In this document: in pieces, positions 1 through 10,131 of the stretch
Numbering within the stretch: the stretch's first letter is position 1
Layout of the letters: the number at the start of each line of letters is the position of its first letter
Source of the DNA: Blepharisma stoltei
Taxonomy: Eukaryota; Ciliophora; Heterotrichea; Heterotrichida; Blepharismidae
DNA: 64,000 nt
NCBI GenBank assembly: GCA_914767885.1
Contig: CAJZBQ010000036.1
Span: forward strand, 744,001-808,000
Direction of reading: 5' to 3'
Notes under the pieces: generated by a model
Databases searched by the model: none
The model's input: only the letters and a program-made list of their open reading frames with translations
What the model was told of the DNA's origin: nothing
Program-made: the position numbers and the translations under genes

Positions 1-189
1 AGAAACATTCTCTAAAATATTTTTTAATTTCATATGGAGATTATTAAATATTTAAAGTTTCAATCTGCAAAAATTGTTTTCGTCATGCATAACTTTTTTG
101 AATTATTAATTTGAGGTCAGAAAAGTTTATTTTTATAAAAACTTGTTTATATTATTTGATTAATTTATTATTCCTAAATTTTTATTAAA

Positions 190-339
190 ATGAGTCCAAA
201 CATAATTATATTCTGCTTTGTCACTTTTACTTTATGATGGGCAAACTATTTTCTAATTATAAAAATCTGGTCTATAATAATGAAAAAATTAAGGAAAGGA
301 CGTTTAGTTTATCCTGATAATTCAGCAATTGCTTTCTAA
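190..339 (+). CDS. possible 49-aa single-pass membrane microprotein
   Basis: An ATG-to-TAA reading frame of 49 codons when TGA is read as Trp. The N-terminal 30 residues are strongly hydrophobic and aromatic (FCFVTFTLWWANYF) and are followed by a basic stretch (KKLRKGR), the layout of a small single-pass membrane protein. I recognise no family. It stands alone in AT-rich DNA, with no supporting neighbour or intron. The frame could be chance, since hydrophobic codons are favoured in AT-rich sequence. Confidence 0.25.
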
Positions 340-837
340 TCTTAAAAACATAAAACCTCAAAAAAATCTCATAGTAATAGTCTGAATCAGGTATAGCTTG
401 ATAGAGCTAATATTTACTTCTCCATTGCTATTTCATCAAGCTGTTACGCTTAATATGCTTTCAATATATTTTATTAATGCGAAGAACTTGAAAGCATGCA
501 TTTATCGTATTTTACTTAAGCCAAATTGCATATAAAGTCGTATACTATCTTTCACAAATTAATAATTGTGGAAAATAGTAGTTTTTATAAAATTAGCTTT
601 GAACTAAATGAATGGAAGAAGTGAAGTTAAAATGCTTCTTAAAGAGTTTTCACACTAAATTGATTAATTTTTTTGGATTAATTCTTCATAAAGTAAAATA
701 AATTCGAAATATAGTGTTTAATTTAAATTTTTTTAAAAAAATCCCTCCAAACTGGAATAGGAATTTTTTTCTGATTTATCGGGGAAGTTAGATTGCTCCA
801 TATGTCTTGTTAAATCCGCGTTTTATGCAAGACAGAA
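340..837. other. gene-free AT-rich stretch with decayed family-2 MITE
   Basis: No coding signal is visible. Positions about 585-770 resemble the inner part of the family-2 MITEs at 28208-28741 and 58577-59090: the motif ATAAAATTAG, a TTTTCACACTAAATTGATT-like segment, ATTCTTCATAAA and a closing CCTCCAAACTGGAA. This looks like an old, truncated copy. Confidence 0.4.
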
Positions 838-1130
838 TATAGAACTTTCTCTTCAATAGCGCGATAAGGTGCATTCCTAGGTTTTACCGGAGGGTCTTGG
901 ACATATGAAAACCTGCTATTCCTTATTCATCGGGGAGAAAAACAGCCTAAATAAAGAATTCTGCCTGGTCAATCTCGAGAACTTGAAGAGAGGCTGGTGG
1001 AAAATTTACATTTTGGTTCGTCAAATGGATCTGACGAGCCAATTCTGGCCAGTACTTGAAATAAAAAATGATAGTTGCCAGAATTTTTTTATTAATTTTC
1101 TGATGAAGAGTATGATCAGAATTTTAATAA
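838..1130 (+). repeat. left arm of ~290-bp inverted repeat
   Basis: This segment is repeated in reverse complement at about 1936-2227 with only a few differences (for example GTGCATTCC versus GCGCATTCC, and a T-run length change). The arms flank about 800 bp that holds a family-1 MITE. Each arm carries the same ~60-codon open frame beginning MKTCYSLFIGEKN, which looks like repeat-encoded sequence and not a host gene. The arms could be long terminal inverted repeats of a transposon or a foldback element. Confidence 0.8.
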
Positions 1131-1422
1131 ATGGCATAGAATCAAGTAATTAATTCAAGATTTGATTAAGTAGTGACTTAACCATCTTATTTTTTTTTAA
1201 AATTTCAAAATTCAAACTTTTAATAGAAGATTTGAAGAGATAATTTAAGCATAAAGATAACGTAATAAATACTCATTACTGCCTTAGGGAGACGATGCCA
1301 GTAATGATTTTTATAATTTGACTTTTTCCATAGTGACTTAACCATCTTAATAATTTTTTAAAATTTCAAAATAATTTTGATAAAATAAGTCCTTCTTGAA
1401 TACTCTTAAATTTTTGCTTACT
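1131..1422. other. spacer of the inverted repeat with a direct repeat
   Basis: The 19-bp motif TAGTGACTTAACCATCTTA occurs near 1168 and again near 1331. It brackets about 160 bp that include a small hairpin (TCATTACTG pairing with CAGTAATGA near 1274-1306). No gene is visible. Confidence 0.5.
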
Positions 1423-1813
1423 TACCCCCCCCCCCCCTCCGTGAGCGAACAAAAAAATTTTGTTCGCTCACGGAGGGGGTTAATTTTTTTTTTTTAAAAA
1501 AAATTTATATATAAATTTTATAAAAAATATTTTTTTCGAAATTTAAAAAAAATCCTAATTTGCAAAAATTGGGAAGCAAATATTAATTTAATTTGCAAAA
1601 TTTATGTTTTAAAACGCAATTTGTTTTAAAATTAAACAGAATTAGCTCTAGATTTCATTATACTAATTATCACTTATATATCAAAATTTTTTTCCATTAA
1701 AATTTTTTCTATTAAAAAAAATTTTTGTTCACTCACGGAGGGTGGGTTTTTGGTCAAAAAATGGCGATTTTTCTAATGGTTTTGTTCGCTCACGGAGGGG
1801 GGGGGGGGAGTTA
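1423..1813. mobile_element. family-1 MITE (TTA-flanked)
   Basis: About 390 bp flanked by TTA on both sides. It opens with a C-run and the TIR core CTCCGTGAGCGAACAAAA, which folds at once into a ~20-bp hairpin. It closes with two direct copies of the opposite strand of the core, ending in a G-run and GAGTTA. The interior is AT-rich and non-coding. It is nearly identical to the copies at 13356-13747 and 60108-60501. It lies inside the spacer of the 838-2227 inverted repeat, so it is nested. Confidence 0.9.
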
Positions 1814-1935
1814 ATAAAACTAATAACTCTTTCTACAAAAGCAAATTGTGGAGTAGTTGAGACCATATGGAACAAGGATTTCTAAAGGAAAAACTTGCTG
1901 ATGATGAATGCTTTAATCATTATTGTCAAAAGGAA

Positions 1936-2227
1936 TTATTAAAATTCTGATCATACTCTTCATCAGAAAATTAATAAAATTCTGGCAACTATCATTTTTT
2001 ATTTCAAGTACTGGCCAGAATTGGCTCGTCAGATCCATTTGACGAACCAAAATGTAAATTTTCCACCAGCCTCTCTTCAAGTTCTCGAGATTGACCAGGC
2101 AGAATTCTTTATTTAGGCTGTTTTTCTCCCCGATGAATAAGGAATAGCAGGTTTTCATATGTCCAAGACCTTCCGGTAAAACCTAGGAATGCGCCTTATC
2201 GCGCTATTGAAGAGAAAGTTCTATAAC
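1936..2227 (-). repeat. right arm of ~290-bp inverted repeat
   Basis: Reverse complement of 838-1130, ending at about 2227, roughly 60 bp before the start codon of the next gene. Near identity of the arms suggests recent origin or gene conversion. Confidence 0.8.
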
Positions 2228-2285
2228 TAATTCGTTGACAAGGCTTTAAGTCGAGTTGAATTTGGTTTATTTTGATGAATAATAA

Positions 2286-5200
2286 ATGCATAAAACATTA
2301 TTTATTTTGGTTTTAATACTTGGAGCAAAAGGTATAATAGTTTATTATATATAGCTAAAGCAAATTTTAAAGAAAAAAATAATTAAAATATATCTAAATG
2401 GTATATTAAATATTAAGCAAACACTTCATTGTTCCAATATAATCTCTATCAAGGCATAGGGCAAGTTCTTGAAGATTCTTCTGGAAATGCAAATCATTGC
2501 GTTAATGGCTGAACTGCCGAAATTGAAACATCAGATTCAAACTGAACTCCTAGAGGAGCTTATTTTTCAGGTGTGTCTCTTATAACCCCACCTAAAAATT
2601 CAGTTGTTCAAAATTCCCTGACCTTTCCTCACTCATTTACTATCACGATGTGAATAAAAATAATTTCTGAAGGAGTAATTCTATCTCGCTATGACAGTTC
2701 AAATAATATTTTATTTGTTTTTGAAATTTTATCACCATGGACTCTGAATTTTTGAGCCTGATCACATCAAGAATCTTTTCCAGCTGTAGGAAATCCTGGA
2801 GTTACAAAAGCTGTTACAAATGGTATTTTATAGGTAGATCAATGGTATTATCTAGCTGGAGTAGTTAATAAGTCTGGTGGCACCACACAAGAAACTTTGT
2901 ATGTAGGAAATACAAATTCATTAGCAAGTTTCAGCGGGCATTATAAAGACGACACAGGACAAGGGTTCAATATAGGATGTGACCCAACATGCACGAATGG
3001 ATTTATTGGATTTATTTATGAAATTAATGCAATGAATGATCTTGCAGGCAGCACAAATATTTTATCAAGCTACTCTACAAGTTGCTCTGGTAGCTGCTCA
3101 GGGTGCCCAAGTTTAAGCAGCACCTGTATACCTATATGTGATAATTTTTATATGCCGAACAATTGTTTAGCTTCATGCAACTGTTATAATGGACAGCAAG
3201 CAAGCTGTTTAGACTCTGACTTGACTGCTTGCCTTTTATGTGATTCAGTATGTGAAAGAACTTGCTCTGGGCCATCATCCACTGATTGCATAGACATAAA
3301 AGCTACTTATTGCGCCGGACACCCTTATTCTCCGATCCAGAAGTCATGCTTATGAAGTGTGAGCTGTCCGACCAATTGCTATTACTGCGAAGTAAATTCT
3401 GTATGTCTTACATGCGACCCAGGATACTTCGTATCCTCAGGAAATTGCGTCTTGTGCTATTCAGCTTGTGCTACATGCTCAGGGCTGCTGCAAAATGAAT
3501 GTCTAACATGCTCGACAATAGGAATCACCCCTTCCTCAATAAACACTTGTGAGTGCACCTCTTCACAATATCAAATTTCTCCTAGCCCTTTAACGTGTGG
3601 TGATTGCGACATTTCTTGTGCTACATGCAGTGGGTTTGGGCCAACAAAATGCTTGACTTGTGCAGATTTGTCAGTAAATATTGCATTACCTCCTGGGTCT
3701 TGCAGCTGTGGACTATCACAATATACAATTTCTCATAATCCTTTGGCTTGTGGTAATTGCCATGCAACTTGTAAGAGCTGCAGTGGCCCATTAAGTACTC
3801 AATGCATTTCATGCATGGACTCATCAATTATACTAGCAACAATTGGCTCTTGTAGTTGTAAATCAAACGAATACATGGTTCAGAAAAACCCGCTTTTATG
3901 CGAAACTTGTGATGATTTATGCAAAACTTGCAATGGCCCCACATCTGGTGATTGTTTGACATGCAAAAACTCAACTTTCAGCCCATCCGCAATCCCTGGA
4001 TTTTGTGCTTGTAAAGCAAATCAATTTATTTCCCAATATAGCCCTTTGCTATGCAAAAATTGTGACTCTTCATGTAATACCTGCATAGGGTCAGGAAAAA
4101 ATGACTGCCTTACTTGCAAGGATTTTTCTATAGCTTTGCTAAATCCTCCAGAAGCTTGTAGCTGTGATAGTTCTCAATACATTGCTGCAAAATCTCCATT
4201 AGTCTGCATGGATTGTGACATCTCTTGCAGTTCTTGTTCTGGGCCAGGATCAGATGATTGCTTAGCATGTGCAGATTCCTCAATTAGCTTATTTCTCACT
4301 CCAAATTCCTGCACTTGCAAAAACTCTCAATATATCATATCAAAATCCCCTCTTATTTGCGGAAACTGTGATCCATCTTGTGCATCTTGCATTGGCTCAA
4401 AATCAAACCAATGCACTTCCTGTTTGAATTATAATATAACTCCTTCATCACTACCTGGAGAATGCTCTTGCCTGAAGTCCCAATATATAATTTCATATTC
4501 CCCACTATCCTGTGGGAATTGCGATTCCAGCTGCCTAACTTGTGTGGGGCCACGGGTTTTTTCCCTGCCAGTTCCGGAGGGCTGTGATTCTTTTTTCCTG
4601 GATATTAACTCCCCTCAATATGGCCGATAGGATGCATAGGGCTAACTTTTGTCTCCATAGCAGCTGCAAGTGAAACAAGAAGAGTTTTTTTAAATCGTCA
4701 AGACTCAAGGATATCCCTGCAAGCCCTAGAATTTGGGAATAGGCCGCTGTTGAGACAAGGTTTAGACGATTGAATTCCTCAGCAATTAGGTTCCGATAGT
4801 CGCAAGCGTGCGGAGGCATCATATCTGGAAGACTTTAAGACCTTCAATCTTAATCTCATCTTGTGTGGGGCCAGGGCTCAAATCAGTGCTTATCATGCTC
4901 CGAAGGATCTGTAGTTTTATCTGAAACACCCTCAGCTTGTGCTAAAACCTCAAACTCCACAAATACCTTTACCCAAATTAGCTCACAAAGCGGCGCTTAT
5001 GGAGCTGCTGCTGTTTTTGCTTCAAGCTTTATCCAGTCACTGCTCACAGGCAGAACTGGGGCTTTGTGGACTTATGTGAATATCATACAAATGTTGGCTT
5101 TCATCCCATTGCAAAATATTGAAATTCCTGAAAGTCTTTACGAGTTTTGGAAATCCTTCCTTTCTTATAGATTCTTAACCAATATAGGTGAAATGATTTA

Positions 5201-6233
5201 TGGCGATTGCCAAATGGGAGAAGTGAAGCCAATAGAAACTTGGCATAAATATGGATATAGAATGAGCTCTTTTTTCATAAATGGCAGTGGAATGCTTTTA
5301 ATCTTGTTGATAGTTGTCTCTACTTGGGTTTTTATAGGAGTTTTAGGAATGTTACCTTGTGGAATCCTCAAAAGCAAAGTCAGAGAATTCAAGAAAAAAT
5401 ACAAGTATACAGTTTTCATTAGACTTTGACTAGAAATTTACATATTACTTATGGCTGCTGCGGTTATTGGCATTAACAATTATTCCTTTGAATACACAAC
5501 AACTATAATAGACTCCATTTCTGCATATCTTTTAATATGTTGTGGCTGGTTTTTTATTATGCTTTGAATATTTATTCTGCATATGAAAAGATTCAAGATT
5601 TTTAGGCACAATCCGAAAACAATTGCAAAATACGGAACTTTATTTGCAGAGTTTGATCTTAAAAATGATGATTTCATTCAGCTGCTGTATTACCCATATT
5701 TTTTAATCAGAAGGTTCATTTATGTAGTAGTTCTCTATAATTTCTCATCTTATCCAGCCGTGCAATGTGCTGTAAATTCTGCCCATACTTTCTTAATTGT
5801 GCTATTTCTTTTCAAATATTGGAACTTCAAAGACAAAGAGTCCAAATTTTTGAATATTACAGGAGAAATCATTGTTTTACTTAGTTTCCTCGCTACAGCA
5901 GTATATTTATATAAGATACCGTATACATTAGATATGGTAATCCAGACAACTGTTTTTATTGTCACCATGATTTATTTATTCATAAGTTACTTATTCCTAT
6001 TTATAAAGCTTTACTTATTATTGAAATCAAAATGCACGAAAAAAGCTAAACCTACTTTGCCAGAAGTCGTAATAAGTGAAGAAGACCACTCAATATTAAA
6101 AACACCTCAAAATCATCCTTCTAGCAAGAAAAGTGAAGGAGATGAAGCTCCAGAGAATACACCTATAGACGCTCACGAAGCCAGATGGCTTCATTCGACA
6201 AATAATTTGAGCTCAGATTCATTTTTTCAATAA
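2286..6233 (+). CDS. LamG-like / furin-type cysteine-rich repeat membrane protein
   Basis: Large receptor-like membrane protein of about 1,175 residues once inserts are removed. The ATG at 2286 starts a signal peptide (MHKTLFILVLILGAK). A LamG/concanavalin-like domain follows (about residues 20-200, with DQWYYLAGVV). Next come about ten cysteine-rich units of roughly 50 residues of the form CxxSCxxCxGxxxxxCLxC...CxCxxxQY. The C-terminal third has multiple TM helices (GMLLILLIVV, IYILLMAAAVIGI and others) and a polar tail. In-frame TGA codons read as Trp (for example near 3353 and 5427). A 15-nt intron lies at 2823-2837. A short insert follows codon 15 (2332-2417), and a retroposon occupies 4553-4873. 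Removing the retroposon at its target repeat leaves a one-base frameshift, so this allele may be damaged or the excision may be offset. A shorter paralogue lies at 15123-18245 on the other strand. Ligand unknown. Confidence 0.8.
2332..2417 (+). other. short TA-flanked IES inside a 15-nt intron (proposed)
   Basis: The frame runs from GGAGCAAAAG into GCAAACACT only if 2332-2417 is removed. An 86-nt intron would be unusual here. Removing a 71-bp TA-flanked segment (2333-2403) leaves GTATTAAATATTAAG, a 15-nt intron of the usual size. So an IES nested in a tiny intron is the simplest reading. Confidence 0.5.
2823..2837 (+). other. 15-nt intron
   Basis: GTATTTTATAGGTAG splits a GAT codon. Splicing removes an in-frame TAG and joins the LamG-like domain (TN|DQWYYLAG). 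Confidence 0.85.
4553..4873 (+). mobile_element. retroposon-like insert in coding exon
   Basis: A 14-bp direct repeat (CTTGTGTGGGGCCA) lies at 4539-4552 and 4860-4873. The intervening 307 bp carry stops in all relevant frames and end in a short AT tail (CAATCTTAATCTCAT) next to the right repeat, as expected of a retroposed element in plus orientation. The sequence is unlike the AAAATGGC-starting elements elsewhere in the window. The target repeat contains no TA. Precise removal (321 bp) would leave the downstream frame off by one. Confidence 0.7.
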
Positions 6234-6382
6234 TTCAGTAGATTTAATTATTTATTTTTGGATATTAGCTTTAGTGTAGGGTTCTTAAAATTTTCTTGAA
6301 TATTCAAAAGCTCAATTAATTAATTTAATAAAAGCTAACTGCATTTCATGCCATAATATTCTATCAATAAAGCATATATTTT

Positions 6383-8086
6383 ATGATAAACTTATCAGAT
6401 TCTCTGGAATTTGAATCTACTGGAAGTAACAAACATTCCACAGACCAAAGCACCAATTTCCCTCAAAAATATACACCTCGATCCACAAATCTTGATATTT
6501 CAAATTTATCGTCGACGGTTGAGCCATCTTTCTTAGAGAAGGACTCTCAAAACCAAACACAAGTCATTACAAAAAATCGCCCTGGTAAATTTTTTACAAG
6601 AAATCACAGTGAAATACCTATAGAAGCCAAGCTTTACCAAAAGCAAATTGCTGCATCTAAGAGACTTGAAGATTTAAAGAAAAAAAGAGAGGAAGAGCTG
6701 AAAGGACTTATGCAAAAAAAGCCAAAAATATCCAAAAAATCACAGGAATTGGCTAAAAGAGTTGAAATTAAACTTTTCTCACAAATCCCTCTCCAAATTG
6801 ATGAGAAAAATACTAAAATTAGAAATAATGATGAAAATGAGACATTTATACATAACTTAACTTAACTTATTAGGCTCTGTGTTTAATGCCATTCACGGGG
6901 TAACCCCTCCCAGAGCTTCCCGCTGCTTCTTCGCCGCATAGGGCCCGCCGACCGTCTGGGGCCAGTCAGCCTCGATCTCCAGTACGCGCCTCCGGAGCAG
7001 TGTTGCCGACTAAGGCGGCTCATGCCTGAGCTACTTCGCTTGAGGACATGGGTTGCCATTCCGAAAATCCATAAAAAATGGATTTTCTGGTAGGCTTTCG
7101 GCAAAAAGGAAAAACACGAAGCCTGGGACGTAACGCCCAGTTTCACGCTAGGGAGTTGCCCGATTGGGTCCTAACGGACTTGGCTGAGCTTCCCCTTTCC
7201 AACTTGCGTGCCTCCTTTCCCATGAGGAAAAAACATTCCCGAAAGTAGACTTGGGCTAGGCTCTGAGCACAACCAGAATTGCTTACCTAGCATTGCCGTC
7301 CGTTTCTGAAATGCAAAACCTTGCCGGATATAATTAAAATATGAGTCGAGTATGCATGGCCGAGAGGCCATGCCCAGACGAAGACGCCATATTTTAATTA
7401 TGACATTTATACATAAACAAAATGATTTTTCAAATTCAAAGCCTCAAGAAAAATCAACTATTTTCAGCAATATTTCAAATACACCCTCAAAGTCTCCGTT
7501 TTTACGCGAAAAAGAGAGGTCTTTGTCTTCTCAAACACCATTTTTCAAAGATATTCCACAACACCAAAAATCCTCTCCAAGTGGTCCAATAATTCCTTTA
7601 GACATTAGTGTTATAAAGCCTATTGATATTATCCAAAAGCAAAAGCTTTTAAAGAAAAAATTATTAAATTTGTCAGTGATTGACAGAAACCAAACTTGGC
7701 TGAAACAAAAAAACGAAAAAATAAGTATTCAAGTCTCAGAAAAAGAAAATAGCTTTATTGAAGAATGCACATTTTCGCCTGTTATTTATTCCAGGGTTCC
7801 CCATAAATTGCAAAAAACATCTGCTAAAGAATTGCATAGAATAAGCAAATCTAAATGCAGCTCAGCAAATATATCAATGATTGGTAGCACAACATTAACA
7901 AGGGCGAATTCAATTATGTCTCCTTTGAATTCAGATTGTTCAAGAAGCAGGAAATTATCTTCAAACAATGGTCTATTAGAAAATCCAAAGCCAGCTAAGC
8001 GATATGCATCATTAACTCCTTGCCAAATAAAAATCTCATTTAAAGCTGGCTGTGACATAGAAAATTTTTATTGTCGTGCAAGATAG
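6383..8086 (+). CDS. basic Lys/Ser-rich protein, unknown function (interrupted by retroposon)
   Basis: 380 residues after removal of the 561-bp insert at 6856-7416. The joined frame reads DENETFIH|KQNDFSNS. I recognise no family. The N-terminal third is polar. Residues about 75-120 are a charged helical stretch (AASKRLEDLKKKREEELK) that could be a short coiled coil. The C-terminal half is Ser/Lys-rich and contains EECTFSPVI, a motif type common in uncharacterised protist cytoskeletal proteins; the family link is only a guess. No signal peptide or membrane segment is seen. The ATG at 6383 (MINLSDSLEF) follows a stop-rich AT leader. Confidence 0.75.
6856..7416 (-). mobile_element. AAAATGGC-type retroposon (SINE-like) in coding exon
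   Basis: Flanked by a 15-bp target duplication (GACATTTATACATAA) at 6841-6855 and 7402-7416. It lies in minus orientation. Its 5' end at the right reads AAAATATGGCGTCTTCG on the minus strand and is followed by a GGCC hairpin. Its 3' end at the left runs into a (TTAAG)n tail. It is GC-richer than its surroundings. Length and ends match the insert at 8926-9488. Removing 561 bp (a multiple of 3) restores the gene. The target repeat contains TA. Confidence 0.85.
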
Positions 8087-8297
8087 TCTAAATAACTTTT
8101 TTTAAAGAAAATCTTGCAAATAAATTGTAAATAATTAATTAATAAGAGATGTATTGCTCAGACCGATGCTTTAACTTAGCAGAAATTTTATAGCGCGTGC
8201 CTATTTATAGATTTCTGAGGGAAAATTCTATTACAGAAAAATCATTTTGAAATAGTAGAAAAATCTTAAAAGCGAAAACCAAATTGGAGATTAATAA

Positions 8298-10090
8298 ATG
8301 AAGCTTTTTTTAATATTGAATCTTTTTGGCTTTTCAAAATGCAAAATAATTTTTCTAATTCAGCATTTGTCTGCAGAGATCTATAAAGGAGCATGTGATA
8401 TATGCGACAATCAGATTAGTTCAACCAGCTGCTCTAATAAATTCGATCATATTTGTGTCGATCATCTGGCTGATCATATCAGCGCGAGCAATAAAATTTA
8501 CTATTGCGTAGAGCCTAATTATCGAAAACCAAATTATAGCAAAGAAAGTATCATCAACAAGTTAAAAATTCTAAAGCAAACTAAAATAAAATGTATGGAA
8601 GAGGCTCAAAAAGAAATCGCAAATGTTATGGAAATTCTAAAACAAAATTTGACTTGCCTTAATTATATGATAAATCTTTATGAAAAAGATATGAGGGAAA
8701 TTAATAAACTCAGAATTAAGCATTACGAGTATGAGAATAATATAAAATCAGACTATTTTAGGTGATTTGATTCAAAAAGCAGAAATTTATTTAAGACCTT
8801 GAGATTGGATAATATGGAGGCACTTGAATTTCATATTAAAACTCCATCTAAAAGTCACAGCATAAAATCATGCCAACTGCCAAATAATCAAATGTTTTGC
8901 ATTGGGATAGTAGGAGCTAGATATCTTATTATCTTATTAGATAGACGGGCTCGTGCCCTTAATTTTAACGCAATCACCGAGGATCCCCTAGGGGATTCAC
9001 CCGCTTTGCGATCTTCCTTCCGTCCGGTCTCCTCCTTGCTTCTTGTAAAAAATTCCAGTGTTGAGTTGGCAGGCTACGGGTTTGTGCGGCCTCCTGAGGC
9101 TGTGGATTACGAGGTTAGCATTCCGAAATCCCAAAAAATGGAATTTCTGGTAGCCTGTCGGCAAAAGGGTTAAGTCTAGATCCTGGGATTTAACGCCCAG
9201 TTTCACGCTAGGCAGTTGTCCGATTGGTCTAGGAGTTCCCTGTAGACTCTGCTGGGCTTGCCCTTTCCAAATCTGGACCCTCCTTTTCCTCGAGGTAAAA
9301 AACTAGTCTCGAAGTTGGGCTTGGGCTAGGCTCTGCGACCTGCTGAATTGGCTACCATAGTATTGCTGCCCGCCTCAAGGCTAGAGAAAAACCTTGCCGG
9401 ATATACAATTAAATATGTGTCGAGGCTGTATGGCCGAGAGGCCATACCTAGACAAAGACGACATATTTAATTGTAGGAGCTAGATATCAAGGATTCATTC
9501 TTGATGAAAGCAACAACGTAATAGAAATTACTCCTAAAGTCTTATTTTTATTCGACACAAATTTAGTATACTTAGACCAAAGTGTTTATCAGCTTGGCAT
9601 TCAAGGGGGATGAAGAAACAGACATAGATGTAAATCCAAAAAATATTCATTGAAGTCAAAAAAATGGCAGAATGTCGCTCAAAAAGTAATCCCATTAAAA
9701 GAAGGCGGAGATTGATGCTGTGCTGCTTTTGTAAATAAAATTCTGATGCTTGATCTTAGCCATAACTCAAAGGCAATTATGCTGTATGACCCTATTCCGA
9801 ACACATATTCTGAGATACCATTTAGTGTCATAACAGCTTTTAAATTTATTTTCGTTGCAAAGCAGAGGGCTTATATTGTATTGCCAATGGATTATATTTT
9901 TGAAAGTTATCTCAATGACCCATACCATTGAAATCCAATCATAGAGAGAAGCGATTTTTGTCAATTTCAGCGTTCAAAATGTTTTGATTATGGTATAAAC
10001 GAATGCTATGCTTTTATATTATATGCTGACGATATCTATTGCTTTGACTGGAAGAAAAAAGATAATATAAAATTAATGAATTTTACATAA
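8298..10090 (+). CDS. B-box/coiled-coil/kelch-like protein (interrupted by retroposon)
   Basis: 409 residues after removal of the 563-bp insert at 8926-9488, giving IVGARY|QGFILDE. Residues about 33-75 have Cys/His spacing like a B-box zinc finger (ACDICDNQ...CSNKFDHICVDHLADH). A ~70-residue helical segment follows. The C-terminal half has kelch-like repeats (for example the CCAAFVNKILML and PNTYSEIPF segments), the usual layout of ciliate B-box/kelch proteins, where the propeller binds a partner. Two TGA codons read as Trp in the propeller region. The start at 8298 is followed by a hydrophobic stretch (LFLILNLFGF), so a later start is possible. It converges on the next gene with a 41-bp gap. 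Confidence 0.7.
8926..9488 (-). mobile_element. AAAATGGC-type retroposon (SINE-like) in coding exon
   Basis: Flanked by a 16-bp target duplication (GTAGGAGCTAGATATC) at 8910-8925 and 9473-9488. Minus orientation, with a tail of (ATAAG)-like repeats at the left. On the minus strand the 5' end has a TATGGCC hairpin and then CCGGCAAGGTTTT, as in the 6856 copy. The 3' module GGATCCTCGGTGATTGCG recurs in other copies. Removal of 563 bp puts the two halves of the gene in frame. Confidence 0.85.
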
Positions 10091-10131
10091 ATCATAAATA
10101 ATTATTAATCTTATTAGTTTAAACTCTTTGA

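Noticed and set aside
905-2158. Two identical-looking ~82-codon ORFs on opposite strands
   Set aside because: They are the two arms of the inverted repeat; no independent evidence of a host gene.
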